The notes beneath the pieces were generated by a model. The model did no database searches. It was given only the letters and a program-made list of their open reading frames with translations, and was not told where the DNA came from. This document shows, in pieces, positions 44,490 through 54,387 of a stretch of 64,000 bases of DNA (positions are counted from its first letter, which is position 1; each line of letters starts with the position of its first letter). This DNA comes from Vibrio alfacsensis (GTDB taxonomy: Bacteria > Pseudomonadota > Gammaproteobacteria > Enterobacterales > Vibrionaceae). Location: the NCBI RefSeq assembly GCF_003544875.1, contig NZ_CP032094.1:248001-312000 (forward strand), given 5' to 3'. Both the position numbers and the translations under genes were made by a program.

Positions 44490-45739
44490 ATGAGTAATGT
44501 CTCTATAGATACTGCATCCACGCAAAAAGTTTCGGCATTCAACAAAATAAAGCGAAAATTATTGATGCTTGGCCCGGCTTTCATTGCCGCTATTGGTTAC
44601 ATCGATCCAGGCAACTTTGCGACGAATATTGAATCGGATCTTCATTTGGTTACCAACTACTTTGGGTAGTACTTTGGGCGAACTTAATGGCGATGTTGAT
44701 TCAGTATTTATCAGCGAAACTGGGGATCGTAACGGGTAAAAATCTTGCTGAACATTTGCGAGACCATTTGCCCAACAAATGGGCAGTTGGCTTTTATTGG
44801 ATTCAAGCGGAAGTGATTGCCATTGCTACTGATTTAGCGGAGTTCATTGGTGCTGCGGTAGGCTTTCAGCTGGTATTTGGCATCAGCTTAATGGAAGGTG
44901 CGATGATTACGGCGGTGGTGACCGTGATGATCCTAATGCTTAATCAGAAAGGGCAGAAACCATTAGAAGTCGTGATTGGCTCTTTGCTGATGCTTGTCGC
45001 CATTATCTACATTGCTGAGCTGTTCTTTGCGCATCCAGCGGGAACAGAAATGGTGAAAGGTTTGTTAACCCCAACCTTTACTGATTCACACCAAATCTAC
45101 CTTGCCGCAGGGATTTTGGGGGCAACTGTGATGCCTCATGTGATTTATCTTCATTCAGCATTGTTTAAAAATAACTATGGGGAAAGTACTAAAACACGGC
45201 TTAGCACCACACGTTTCGATGTATTGATTGCGATGGTGATTGCGGGTTTTGTGAATATTGCGATTGTGGCAATGGCTGCGGCAGTGTTCCACTATTCAGG
45301 CAATCAACATGTGGCAGAGATAGAAACGGCTTATATGACGCTTACTCCACTTGTTGGTAAAGCCGCTTCGATATTGTTTGGTGTGTCATTGATAGCTTCT
45401 GGCTTATCTTCAACCGTGGTGGGTACGATGGCGGGGCAGGTGGTGATGCAAGGTTTTGTGCGCTTTTCTATCCCAATGTGGCTTCGCCGATTGATTACCA
45501 TGGCACCGTCATTCGTTGTGATTGGCCTTGGTATGAATACCACCGATATTTTAGTGATGAGCCAAGTAGTACTGAGTTTTGGTATTGCGCTTGCGATTAT
45601 TCCATTGCTTATCTTTACAAATAGTGAGCGCTTGATGGGGGAGTTCAAAAACAGCAAGTGGGTTTCTTACTCTGGTATGGTTATCGTTACGTTGGTATTG
45701 GCATTAAATGCTTATTTAATGGTTACCTTGATGGCCTGA
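44490..45739 (+). pseudogene. mntH: Nramp manganese/iron transporter MntH, one frameshift
   Basis: MntH imports Mn2+ and Fe2+ with protons. The frame from ATG 44490 (GAGAGGAAA upstream) carries the Nramp motif [15 protein letters not shown] and then fails. The GG at 44636-44637 should be GGG to read [28 protein letters not shown], and the rest continues open to 45739 with the second metal motif MPHVIYLHS. Restoring one G gives about 416 residues, a normal MntH. The downstream part alone would lack the first metal-binding helix and be inactive. The change is a single base in a short G run, so a sequencing error is likely. Confidence 0.9.
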
Positions 45740-45779
45740 GGTATACTGAGTTGAGGAGAATGAGTCCTCTTGTCGATAA

Positions 45780-45809
45780 AAAAGCGGAAGCCAATTGGCT
45801 TCCGCTTTT
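45780..45809. terminator. Bidirectional terminator between mntH and the POT gene
   Basis: AAAAGCGGAAGCCA (45780-45793) and TGGCTTCCGCTTTT (45796-45809) form a perfect palindrome with A- and T-runs at its ends, serving both convergent genes. Confidence 0.93.
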
Positions 45810-45838
45810 GTCTCAGAATAAGAGAGGAAATAGAGACA

Positions 45839-47323
45839 TTAACTTTCTGCGTTTGCTTCAACCAATTCCATTTCTGCTTCGCTACGTTTTGCGGCTTCAA
45901 GCATTTTACGGATGATGAAAGAGGCTGCCAGTGCAATGCCAACCATTACAACCGCAAGGATGGTAAGCAGTTGGAAGTAATCACCATAGACGTGCTGAAC
46001 GATTTCTTGTGTGATTTCTTGGCCTTTTTCTAGCGCAATGGTGGTTGAGAATGCAGCACCAACAATACCACTTAGAGCAATAGCAACAGAGAATAAGCTC
46101 ACAGAGAAGTTCTCAATGTGCTTCGGCGCAACGGATAAGATGAATGCGACAACCATTGATCCAACAATTACTTCTGCAATAGCTTGGAAGAAATGAATCA
46201 CTAAGAAGACTTCTGGCATGATCACAATGTCGTCACCAACGGTAGTCACTGCAAAGGTCAGGATGCCAAACGCAATAGCGGTTAGTACGAACGCCAAAGC
46301 AATCTTAGTGGCAGTCGACAGGTGAATATCACGTTTCTCCAGCATGCCAAAGAGACCAGCCACAATAGGGCCACCAACCATACACCATAGAGGATTCATT
46401 GCCATTGCGGCTTCTGGCTCAAGCGGAATGAAACCGAATAGCGATCCTTTTAATGTATTGATTGCTACCATGTTCATTGAAGTCATCATCTGGCCATAGT
46501 AAACGAAGAAACATGTGGTCAGGAATGTCACGATTAAGATCGTCCCCATCTTTAGTGATTCAGCTTTGCTTGCTTTTAGCATGAGAGACACAAAGTATAG
46601 AATCGCCGCACCACCGATTGCGTAAACAATGTTTTGGCCAATATCCATGTTGGAGAACATGAAGAACACTAGGGCAATCATTGCGATAGATATTAATGCA
46701 AAGAAAATCCAGTTTTGGATACTAACGGATTTTTTGTCAAGCTCAGAAGCGACCCCGACCAGTCCTTTACGGAATGCAATGAGCATAACCAAAGCGGCAG
46801 TTGCCATGACGGTTGAAATGACAAAGCCACCATTAAAGCCGATAACAAGCACAAGCATTGGGAACAAGTACTGACCTAGAAAAGCCCCTACGTTGTTGAC
46901 GGAATAGTTGATTGGGTAGCCTTTCTCAAAGTCTTCTTGAGAACGGAACGTGCGCTTATATAGGCTAGGGTAAGATGGCGACATCAAACCACGACCGTAA
47001 CTAGCAAGGGCGATACCACACATAGATAAAGGGACGTTGGTTGCAGATGCCCCCAAAACGAGCAATACATAACCTGATGCGAATGCTACGAAGCTGATCG
47101 TCAAAGAACGGTAAGCACCTAAAAATTTGTCGGCAATGAAGCCACCAGCAATCGCAAACAAAGGACCGATAGCAGAAAAGGCACCCACGATCATCATGGT
47201 ATCGGCTTCGTTGTAATTTAGATCTTCTAAAAAGAAACGCGTTAGGCTCACTAACACGCCATAAAATGATAAGCCAAACATCATTTGGCAGAACATCATA
47301 GATTTATTTAGTTTGTTCCACAT
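45839..47323 (-). CDS. Proton-dependent oligopeptide (POT/PTR) family transporter
   Basis: This inner-membrane symporter has 494 residues and about 14 hydrophobic helices. Family cues are in the first half: GPLFAIAGGFIADKFLGAYRSLTISF, a long loop, and the PTR-type GYPINYSVNNVGAFLGQYLFP. The canonical ExxERF motif on helix 1 is not seen (here GLSFYGVLVSLTRFFLEDL), so proton coupling may differ from di/tripeptide transporters of the DtpA type. The substrate is likely peptides but unproven. It is monocistronic, between a bidirectional terminator and a 517-bp spacer. Confidence 0.85.
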   Translation of the reverse strand: MWNKLNKSMMFCQMMFGLSFYGVLVSLTRFFLEDLNYNEADTMMIVGAFSAIGPLFAIAGGFIADKFLGAYRSLTISFVAFASGYVLLVLGASATNVPLSMCGIALASYGRGLMSPSYPSLYKRTFRSQEDFEKGYPINYSVNNVGAFLGQYLFPMLVLVIGFNGGFVISTVMATAALVMLIAFRKGLVGVASELDKKSVSIQNWIFFALISIAMIALVFFMFSNMDIGQNIVYAIGGAAILYFVSLMLKASKAESLKMGTILIVTFLTTCFFVYYGQMMTSMNMVAINTLKGSLFGFIPLEPEAAMAMNPLWCMVGGPIVAGLFGMLEKRDIHLSTATKIALAFVLTAIAFGILTFAVTTVGDDIVIMPEVFLVIHFFQAIAEVIVGSMVVAFILSVAPKHIENFSVSLFSVAIALSGIVGAAFSTTIALEKGQEITQEIVQHVYGDYFQLLTILAVVMVGIALAASFIIRKMLEAAKRSEAEMELVEANAES

Positions 47324-47684
47324 ATTCTCATGCTCACTATTGCGAGGTGGGGATATTCAAATACCTAAATCACGCCCAGCAGAATAGCTCCTTTTGGAGT
47401 GATTTGGATATCTGTCGTCATTAATTGCTGTTAAAGGTTACTTAAACGCGATGTTACAGTTTGAAACAATTGTCGCATAAACGGGAGAGAATGCACTATA
47501 TTTTCCAATGCAAAACGTTTGCTTGGATAATGCATTGAGCTGGATCAAGTGGTTAAATGAGGCTAAATAACTTTAAAATATAAAATTATTAGCAAATCAT
47601 CCTAAGTTGAAATCTAAGTTTTTGAGGCGTCGATAAAACAATATCAAGCGGGAAATAGCATCGAGATCATGCTCACAGTTCTGT

Positions 47685-47770
47685 GTATTGCCATAATTCG
47701 TAGTATTGTCTTAATTCATAGTATTGCTATAAACCGAAGCATTGCCGTAAATCTTAGCGTTGGCCAAATC
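47685..47770. repeat. 18-bp degenerate minisatellite, four copies
   Basis: Four consecutive 18-bp units (47685-47702, 47703-47720, 47721-47738, 47739-47756) start GTATTG or GCATTG and have an AT-rich centre. A fifth partial unit, GCGTTGGCC, follows. They lie in the 47324-47840 gap between the POT gene and sdaA, which holds no gene I can see. Confidence 0.8.
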
Positions 47771-47840
47771 AGGATTGTTGGCGAAATATCTTCCGCCAAC
47801 AATGAAAAATATTAATAAGCATGAGAATGGAAAGCGTACG

Positions 47841-49208
47841 CTATTCGCAAGGAGGGGCCATATGAATGATCGCTAACCCACCAAGCGAAGTTTCACGATA
47901 CTTTTGTTCATGTCTTTCCTGTTTGATACATGGTTCGATAACTTTATCTAATGAAATTAAACATTTACTTGTACGCTTTAGCGCCATGCGAGAGGCGTTG
48001 ATGGCTTTCATTGCGCCCATCGCGTTGCGCTCAATGCACGGTACTTGTACAAGCCCGCCAATTGGGTCGCATGTCATGCCCAATGAGTGTTCCATAGCAA
48101 TTTCAGCGGCAATACAGATTTGTTCGTTGCTGCCCCCTCGGAGTGCGGTTAAGCCTGCCGCCGCCATGGAAGAAGATACGCCAACTTCTCCTTGGCAACC
48201 GACTTCCGCTCCTGAGATGGAAGCATTGGTTTTGTACAATATGCCAATCGCACCGGCAACGGCGAGAAAGTCTCGCAACTGTTTATTGTCCAGTTCTTTA
48301 ATGAAACGGTGGTAGTACATTAGAACCGCAGGGATAACACCAGCCGCACCATTGGTTGGTGAGGTAACCACTTGACCTCCGGCTGCGTTCTCTTCACTAA
48401 CGGCAAAGGCAAATAAGTTAATCCAATCCATGATTTCCATCGGATCGTTTTCAATGGCTGCGTTTGCTTCCAATTTTTTTAGTAGGTTAGGGGCTCTGCG
48501 AGTGACATTCAATCCACCCTCAAGAATGCCCTCCGTATCGAACCCTCGTTGCATGCAAAGTGACATGACTTTCCAGATTTGGTCGGCTTTATCGATGATT
48601 TCATCTTGCTCACGCAAAGCGCATTCATTTTGTAAGATCATGCCGCCGATGCTTAACCCATATTGCTCGGCTTTTTCCAACATCTCATCAGCGGAAGAGA
48701 AAGGGAAAGGCACTGAGACTTCAGTTTGGCTGCTGCCATTTTCTAGCTCTGCGGCGGTCGCAATAAAACCGCCACCAATCGAATAGTAAGTTTCAAACTC
48801 GACTTGTCCTCCTGCCGCATCGAAAGCCGTAATCATCATGCCGTTTTCATGCAGAGGTAGATTGTCACTGTGGAACACAATATCGTGATCATAGCTGAAC
48901 TCGATTTCATGGACACCCGCGACGGATAATGAGCCATGCTCCATGGTGTGTTGAAGGGCGTGTTTTGCGCTCGTCATTTTGATGGTGTCTGGCTTGTTTC
49001 CCATTAGTCCGAGAACAACGGCACGGTTGGTGTGGTGACCTTTCCCGGTCAATGACAAAGAACCATACAGGTCAACTTGAACCTTGTGGACTTTCGCCAT
49101 AGAGTCGTTCAATAATTGAGTAAAGTGATAACCAGCAAGCATGGGACCGTTTGTGTGGGAACTGGATGGACCCACTCCAACTTTAAAAATATCGAAAATC
49201 GACAGCAT
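47841..49208 (-). CDS. sdaA: L-serine ammonia-lyase (L-serine dehydratase)
   Basis: This iron-sulfur enzyme converts L-serine to pyruvate and ammonia. From the ATG at 49208 (AGGAAG 6 bases upstream) the product has 455 residues, as in E. coli SdaA (454); an upstream in-frame ATG adds an unrelated tail. It begins MLSIFDIFKVGVGPSSSHTNGPM, the family signature. It also has NAAGGQVVTSPTNGAAGVIPAVL and the cluster cysteines in GCQGEVGVSSSMAAAGL and MTCDPIGGLVQVPCIERN. It appears to be monocistronic here. Confidence 0.94.
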   Translation of the reverse strand: MLSIFDIFKVGVGPSSSHTNGPMLAGYHFTQLLNDSMAKVHKVQVDLYGSLSLTGKGHHTNRAVVLGLMGNKPDTIKMTSAKHALQHTMEHGSLSVAGVHEIEFSYDHDIVFHSDNLPLHENGMMITAFDAAGGQVEFETYYSIGGGFIATAAELENGSSQTEVSVPFPFSSADEMLEKAEQYGLSIGGMILQNECALREQDEIIDKADQIWKVMSLCMQRGFDTEGILEGGLNVTRRAPNLLKKLEANAAIENDPMEIMDWINLFAFAVSEENAAGGQVVTSPTNGAAGVIPAVLMYYHRFIKELDNKQLRDFLAVAGAIGILYKTNASISGAEVGCQGEVGVSSSMAAAGLTALRGGSNEQICIAAEIAMEHSLGMTCDPIGGLVQVPCIERNAMGAMKAINASRMALKRTSKCLISLDKVIEPCIKQERHEQKYRETSLGGLAIIHMAPPCE

Positions 49209-49397
49209 GATTGACTTCCTGTATCTGTAGACTGAAATGCCCAAGTCTCTCACCAAATCTGGCGTTTGAGGTTACGGGTATGCGGCAAATGTTTAAAATG
49301 ACATTGTTAATTTATTGTTAACTATTAAATGGTATGGGTAAAGCCGATGTTTGTATACAAAATGTTCGGTAAAGTATGAGTAATTGAGAGCTAGATA

Positions 49398-50240
49398 ATG
49401 AAGTTAAACAAGGTCGTTATTGTTCTTGGTAAAAGGTTGGTTGGAAATCAACTGACAACTGAAGGGCGAACAAGAGTCGAGGCATTGGTCGATGCTCTAG
49501 GCCGCGTGTGTTTTTCTTCTACTGCGATCGTATTTTGTGGTGGCGTGACACAAGGAAACGTACTTTCTGAAGCTGATGCGATGCACGCCTATTTTTTACA
49601 GCTTAGTTCGGCGAGAGGTGTGGCCTTTCCCCCGCAGCAAATCATCGTTGAAAACCGTTCGTTGAATACGGTTGAAAATATGCAGAATGCTGCTTTCGAG
49701 TTACACAAAAGTGGTTTGTGTAAAATGGGACAATCAATCAAAGTGCTTCTTCTTTCTAGCCAATATCATTTAGAACGGATCATCGAAATTCAAACGTTGA
49801 TGGATGAGCAAGGGCTATTACGAGTGCTCAAAATGCACTGTGCACAGAAGAACATTGAATTGGATATACCTTTAGTGATGCATGAGCATATCAGTGTGCC
49901 ATACCCTCATACAGGGAAGCTGGCGGAGGCTTTCTTGCTGTGTGATGAACTCACGACTTATCGGGTGTATTTAGAGGGTGTAAGGCGCGGCGTTTTTAAG
50001 CGTGAGCTTTCAAAAGTAAAGTCCAAACCACTTGCTATTGCTCTTAGTGCCATAGAAAGGCTCGAAACCTTAAGGTTAGAGGACGGTATTCAAAGACAAA
50101 TTTCAGAAATGAAAAAGGCCGTTGAAGTTACGGCCTTTGATGATTCAGTGTTACTCGCGGAAGAAGCGCTATCCGTCTTTCATCCGATATTGACCGCATT
50201 AAATCAACAACTTGATCCAGAGGCCACCACCGAATGTTAA
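49398..50240 (+). CDS. DUF218/YdcF-family protein
   Basis: The 280-residue soluble protein has the DUF218 core: KVVIVLGKRL at the N-terminus (first strand and Gly loop), VFCGGVTQGN, SEADAMHAYF, and IIVENRSLNTVENMQNA, the family's ENxSxxTxEN motif, then LLLSSQYHLERI. Members such as YdcF and SanA/ElyC relate to envelope maintenance or nucleotide binding, but the reaction is not established. The C-terminal 90 residues (KRELSKVKSK onward) are an extra helical tail. There is no signal peptide or membrane helix, unlike SanA. AGAGCTAGATA precedes the ATG. Confidence 0.85.
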   Translation: MKLNKVVIVLGKRLVGNQLTTEGRTRVEALVDALGRVCFSSTAIVFCGGVTQGNVLSEADAMHAYFLQLSSARGVAFPPQQIIVENRSLNTVENMQNAAFELHKSGLCKMGQSIKVLLLSSQYHLERIIEIQTLMDEQGLLRVLKMHCAQKNIELDIPLVMHEHISVPYPHTGKLAEAFLLCDELTTYRVYLEGVRRGVFKRELSKVKSKPLAIALSAIERLETLRLEDGIQRQISEMKKAVEVTAFDDSVLLAEEALSVFHPILTALNQQLDPEATTEC

Positions 50241-50288
50241 TCGAAGTAAATACGGGTTTATTTTAGCGCTGCCCAATGTGATATCAGA

Positions 50289-50966
50289 TCACTGACTGGC
50301 CGTTGGTGTAAGTTCACGGCGAGTACGTACAGCACTCAACGCAAGTAGGCTGTAACAAAGAAGCTCCATACCCTCTTCGGAGATGTTTTTAACATCACGT
50401 ACATAATGCTCGTTCATGACATGTTGCCAGAAGCTACCCATACCGTATAGGCGTGAAAACACCAATAACAAGACTACCGAACCAATAAGCAGTTTCATGT
50501 ATGGTGATTGAAGAATCGTTGCCATTTCATTTACGGTTGCTTTACCACCTTGGTACGCTTTTGCACAAGCTAGAGCGGTAACCGCTAAGGCCGGGAATAC
50601 CCAAGAGCCGTGATGGATCATGTCCATCCAGTAGTCCATTTCACGGATCATCAATACGGCGAAGAAACCAGAGATTAGGATTGCCGCATGAGAGACTTGA
50701 GGCTCTTGTTTTGAGATACGATAGAATGACCAAGAAGCAACGGCTAGCATAATCAGTTGTAGAGTCTCAGTAACGGATGTTTCGCCAAGGCTCGACCCTA
50801 ACAAGACATAATCAACTCGAATACTTAGATTGACTAATATGCTAATAGCTACAATCGTCAGAGCACTTAACATTGATTTGTAAATTGTGCGCTTTGTCTC
50901 TTCGGTAATGACATTTGATTGTACCGAATCGGTTTGTTGGACCGTGTCTGTTTTCATCCTGACCAT
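50289..50966 (-). CDS. Inner-membrane protein of unknown function (225 aa)
   Basis: Five or six hydrophobic helices are predicted after a 30-residue soluble N-terminus (ALTIVAISILVNLSIRV, VTETLQLIMLAVASWSFY, ILISGFFAVLMIREMDYWMDMIHHGSWVFP, LLIGSVVLLLVFSRLYGMG, EEGMELLCYSLLALSAV). The charged and His-containing loop REMDYWMDMIHHGSW inside the membrane region suggests a metal site or an enzyme active site, but I do not recognise the family. The start could be 50966 or the ATG at 50957; neither has a clear binding site. Confidence 0.75.
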   Translation of the reverse strand: MVRMKTDTVQQTDSVQSNVITEETKRTIYKSMLSALTIVAISILVNLSIRVDYVLLGSSLGETSVTETLQLIMLAVASWSFYRISKQEPQVSHAAILISGFFAVLMIREMDYWMDMIHHGSWVFPALAVTALACAKAYQGGKATVNEMATILQSPYMKLLIGSVVLLLVFSRLYGMGSFWQHVMNEHYVRDVKNISEEGMELLCYSLLALSAVRTRRELTPTASQ

Positions 50967-51150
50967 CCGCTGCAGTAAAAATGTGGAAAAAAAGTGAAAA
51001 TTCGTGATGTGGAAAGGATTTTATTAACCACTTGGAAAGTAATGTCAGGGGGATGTCAGGAATAAAACGCCGTTCAATATCGTATTTGAGTACGGTAAAT
51101 GAAAAGAAAGAGGGGCTAAGTACAAGAAAGTTATTGGTTAATTGAGAAAT

Positions 51151-51177
51151 AAAAAGGAGCATAGTGCTCCTTTTTTT
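51151..51177 (-). terminator. Terminator downstream of the DUF333 lipoprotein gene
   Basis: AAAAAGGAGCA (51151-51161) pairs with TGCTCCTTTTT (51165-51175) around a 3-nt loop; A- and T-runs allow use in both directions. Confidence 0.9.
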
Positions 51178-51207
51178 GGAATTGTGAAATCTAAGATTGC
51201 GCGTTTG

Positions 51208-51468
51208 CTACGAGTTGTCATCTTGCTTGTGATTTCTACGGTAGTATTCCCATTGTTCTACACGTTCGTTCTCAGATAGCAGACAGTATGTTACGCGTTC
51301 ACCATTTTCAGTGACCGTTTCTAACTCTCCACCCTGTTGAACACAGTAAACGGCGGCTGGGTTGGCGGCTGATGTGTATTCATTAGAGCGAGTCGCCCCC
51401 TCATAAGTAGAACAACCTGCCAGTATGATCGCCGCTGCCATTGCTGTTCCTAACGCTGTCTTATTCAT
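51208..51468 (-). CDS. DUF333-domain lipoprotein
   Basis: The 86-residue product starts at ATG 51468 (GGAG 7 bases upstream; the earlier in-frame ATG overlaps that site). The signal ends in the lipobox LAGC, so the mature protein is lipid-anchored at Cys. The rest is one DUF333 domain with the typical ANPAAVYCVQQGGELETVTENGERVTYCLL and its two conserved cysteines. The family is often named 'putative hemolysin' with no good support. Function is unknown. Confidence 0.87.
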   Translation of the reverse strand: MNKTALGTAMAAAIILAGCSTYEGATRSNEYTSAANPAAVYCVQQGGELETVTENGERVTYCLLSENERVEQWEYYRRNHKQDDNS

Positions 51469-51725
51469 TCTTAATCTCCACATGGGATTGACGAGTAGTG
51501 TGTTGATTATAGGAGACTTTCAGCAAAATAATGTCCTATGTTTGTTAAAAGCTCGACCCGACGATGAATTTGTTACCAAATTTAGAATCTGCTCACTATT
51601 CATGTGTTTATGTTTCATTGGGCCTGAATCAGTAACAAAGCTCTGAATTCCGCACCTTGAAGTCACTTGGGTATACTCATAAATTTCGGTAGTATGCGGA
51701 CAAAATAATTACGGCGGAATCTGTG

Positions 51726-52242
51726 ATGAGACATTTAAAAACCACGACGCACCCAGACATCGAACATTTGGATGACAAAATTATCGCAAAGCGGAATGCA
51801 GCACGCGCTATCGTATTAGATGGTGAAGATGTACTGCTTCTTTATACTGCGCGTTATCACGATTACACGCTTCCTGGAGGCGGTATTGATGATGGTGAAG
51901 ATGTTATTGCGGGTTTGGTTCGTGAACTAGAAGAAGAAACGGGTGCGCAGAATATTCACAACATTAAACCATTTGGTATTTTTGAAGAATTTAGACCGTG
52001 GTACAAAGACGATGCGGATGTGATGCACATGACCTCATATTGCTACACCTGTAAAATTGCTCGTGAATTAGGCGAGACGTCTTATGAAGATTATGAAATA
52101 AAAATGGCATGCGCCCAGTTTGGATGAATGTACACGAGGCGATTGCTCATAATGAAAAACGATGGCGGAAAGTCCTAAAAAAGGCATGAGCATTGAGCGA
52201 GAAACGTTTTTGCTGCAACTTATTGTGAAAGAGTTGCTGTAG
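51726..52242 (+). pseudogene. Nudix hydrolase, two frameshifts
   Basis: From ATG 51726 the frame gives a good Nudix core: GGGIDDGEDVIAGLVRELEEETG has all signature residues including REL-EE. It breaks at the A5 run 52101-52105. One more A restores EDYEIKNGMRPVWMNVHEAIAHNEK. A second A5 run at 52155-52159 must also be A6 to continue TMAESPKKGMSIERETFLLQLIVKELL to the stop at 52240-52242. The repaired protein has 172 residues. Two one-base losses in equal A runs 50 bases apart strongly suggest a base-calling problem. Confidence 0.85.
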
Positions 52243-52271
52243 TTTTAGTTCGCGAATTTTTACCATTAAAA

Positions 52272-52302
52272 AAGTCCGAGCTCCCCCCCGGAACCCGGAC
52301 TT
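52272..52302 (-). terminator. G-rich intrinsic terminator, possibly of a small RNA
   Basis: On the minus strand AAGTCCG (52302-52296) and CGGACTT (52278-52272) close a stem with a G7-containing loop, followed by TTTTTT. A second small hairpin (GACGC...GCGTC) lies immediately upstream around 52308-52328. It may end the flgM-flgN-transglycosylase transcript, or a short separate RNA. The 52303-52756 gap is otherwise AT-rich without a gene. Confidence 0.65.
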
Positions 52303-52686
52303 ATTCCAGACGCGCAAGCGAAGCGTCATCTTTATCATTTGGTATTTGTATCAATATGTAAATACAATAGCTGTTTTATATTTGCTGTGTAAATGCTTAA
52401 TAGCATTTCAATGACCATTTCATACTAAATTACATCGACTACGCGATCTGCCTCTAAGCTATTTGCAAGTAATGATGATCAAATAATAAGCAAGTGGCAC
52501 TACGTTTCTTATATTTGAGATAGGTTAACGTAAACTAAATGTACATGTTTCGAGCGATATCACGTTGTTGGTAATTTTGATATCAATTTGTGTGAATTCT
52601 AGTTGCGACATATTTTATAAGTTCATTTGCTCTTTATAAGTATGCGTATGTTTTATAAATATTATATGGCTTATAAGTGTTTGTGC

Positions 52687-52753
52687 GTTATCAGAACAAT
52701 GTGTTATCAAAGCAATTCTGTTATCAAAGCAATACGCGTTATCAAAGCAATCC
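52687..52753. repeat. 16-18-bp degenerate tandem repeat, four copies
   Basis: GTTATCA(A/G)A(G/A)CAAT recurs at 52687, 52703, 52720 and 52738, separated by 16-18 bases, directly downstream of the transglycosylase stop codon. Confidence 0.8.
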
Positions 52754-52756
52754 GTT

Positions 52757-53533
52757 TTATAGCTTAATTAGAGGCGGTAATCGATCCTGTGCGATCAGTG
52801 GTTGCACATTGAAGTTTGAAGTTGATGAAAATAGCAATAGTGGTTGAAATGAGGTTATCTTGATTTGCTTGAGGTCTATCAACTGCTCTAATGCGTAGAA
52901 ACGACTAACGTACTGACGCGTTTCTTTAGGTAATACCAACTGAGAAAACTGTGAACTATCTGCCTTGTTTATCGCTTTCATCACACGCCCTTCCCCCGCG
53001 TTGTAGGCGGCGAGAGTTAATGCCATATCTTGACCAAATTTATTATAAAGGAATGTCAGGTAATCGATGGCTGCCAACGTACTGGCTCTTTCATCAAAAC
53101 GTTCATCATATTCGGAAGTGACTTCTAAACCGAAGCGTATTGCTGTCGCTGGAACGAGTTGCCAAAGCCCGGCTGCATTTGCATGAGATAAGGCTTGAGA
53201 ATTGTAAGAGGACTCTAGCATTGGCACTAACACGAACTGTTCTGGCAGTGAACGCTGCTTGAGATTCTTCAGAATATAGTTCACAACCTGTCGGGATGAT
53301 TCGATACGCTTGGTAATTTGTTCAGAGTAAGGAGCGAGTACTTGATACTCCCTCTGAATATCCTTGGAATAAGGCGCTGCATAGAGAAAAGATGGGAATA
53401 TCAGGCAGAAAAGCAAAAGCCAATTTACCGTACCACTTTTCAGTGGTGTTGCAATTTTCGGATGGTTCAGGTGCTGTAGGTGGCACTGATACTGGTGGCG
53501 GTACTGATGATGTCTAGAGTGTTCTCTCTTCAT
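52757..53533 (-). CDS. Lytic transglycosylase (SLT domain), likely for lateral flagella
   Basis: The enzyme cleaves peptidoglycan. The SLT domain (about residues 75-200) has the catalytic Glu in PMLESSYNSQALSHANAAGLWQLVPATA and the second motif TLAAYNAGEGRV. A hydrophobic signal (NWLLLFCLIFPSFLYAA) ends near residue 53. It is preceded by an odd His/Gln-rich 30-residue extension (HHQYRHQYQCHLQHLNH). The start overlaps the end of flgN by 20 bases, so the gene belongs to the flgM-flgN unit. The FlgJ encoded nearby lacks its hydrolase domain, so this protein may open the wall for the rod. That role is inferred. Confidence 0.88.
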   Translation of the reverse strand: MKREHSRHHQYRHQYQCHLQHLNHPKIATPLKSGTVNWLLLFCLIFPSFLYAAPYSKDIQREYQVLAPYSEQITKRIESSRQVVNYILKNLKQRSLPEQFVLVPMLESSYNSQALSHANAAGLWQLVPATAIRFGLEVTSEYDERFDERASTLAAIDYLTFLYNKFGQDMALTLAAYNAGEGRVMKAINKADSSQFSQLVLPKETRQYVSRFYALEQLIDLKQIKITSFQPLLLFSSTSNFNVQPLIAQDRLPPLIKL

Positions 53534-53951
53534 AGATGTGCTGAACCGGTTGCTTAATGTGACTTATTAGCTCATGGAACGCCGCGGAGCTTTGACCATT
53601 ACTTTGATTGTATTGGTGGCATTGCTTAACTAAGGATTCTAACTGCGTCCACTGCACTTTTACCTGAGTGCGAATGTGACTTGGTAAAGCATTTATAATT
53701 TTCTCAGCACCTGCGCTATTGCAAGGCAAACCCAGTGCTCGCATGGATTGGGTTCTTTCACTCGAAGAGCGATTGAGTTGATCGAGTATTGGCGCTTGTT
53801 GCTTAATATTATTACTCAGTTCTGAACCATCAAAGGTCAGATAGAGTGCTTTTTGTCGCTGTACTAGAATCAACAATTGTTGGTATCGCTTTATATCTGC
53901 TGTAATTAAGCGAACAAAGTGTTGAATGTGCTGAGATGCTGCTGATGTCAT
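53514..53951 (-). CDS. flgN: Lateral flagellar export chaperone FlgN
   Basis: FlgN is a small helical cytoplasmic chaperone that delivers hook-filament junction proteins FlgK and FlgL to the export gate. The 145-residue chain is almost entirely helical with many Gln and Leu (LITADIKRYQQLLILVQRQKALYL). It has weak sequence conservation, as usual, so the assignment rests on size, composition and position 21 bp after flgM. The 3' end overlaps the transglycosylase gene. Confidence 0.82.
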   Translation of the reverse strand: MTSAASQHIQHFVRLITADIKRYQQLLILVQRQKALYLTFDGSELSNNIKQQAPILDQLNRSSSERTQSMRALGLPCNSAGAEKIINALPSHIRTQVKVQWTQLESLVKQCHQYNQSNGQSSAAFHELISHIKQPVQHIYEERTL

Positions 53952-53972
53952 GCTGCGTCCTAAATTGCGTTG

Positions 53973-54254
53973 TTACTCATGTCCAGTATGGAATTGCATG
54001 AGAGCTTTAGACAGTGCTTTCGTATCAAGGTTTAATTCACCACGAGCGAGTGCATTTCGGACCTGTTCGACTTTCGCCATATCCACATCAGGCAGTGATT
54101 GGATTTCGGCTTGAGCACGCTCCACGGCTGCAGTGTTTGCTTGCAGTGCAGGTTCACGGATTTGGCTTTGTGGCGCTGTCTCTGCTGGTTTGCTGCTAGA
54201 TTGCTGCAACGTTGTGTGTGAGACATGGCCGCTCGTCACTTTATCGATTTTCAT
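53973..54254 (-). CDS. flgM: Lateral anti-sigma factor FlgM
   Basis: FlgM holds the flagellar sigma-28 factor inactive until the hook is complete and FlgM is exported. The ATG at 54254 has GAGG 8 bases upstream and gives 93 residues, normal for FlgM; an upstream in-frame ATG at 54275 precedes that binding site. The unstructured N-terminal half and the sigma-binding C-terminal half (DVDMAKVEQVRNALARGELNLDTKALSKAL) are typical. It heads the flgM-flgN-transglycosylase unit, on the same strand as flgA. Confidence 0.92.
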   Translation of the reverse strand: MKIDKVTSGHVSHTTLQQSSSKPAETAPQSQIREPALQANTAAVERAQAEIQSLPDVDMAKVEQVRNALARGELNLDTKALSKALMQFHTGHE

Positions 54255-54387
54255 GCTGTGTTCCTCAATCATCATGTTCTAAATCGAATAGGCGACTAGG
54301 TTGTGATGAACATTAAATTTTAATTTTAGTCGATTTTGGTTCTGTTTGACGAGAAGAATAGTTAAAAGTGATACGCTGAGTCCAAAA

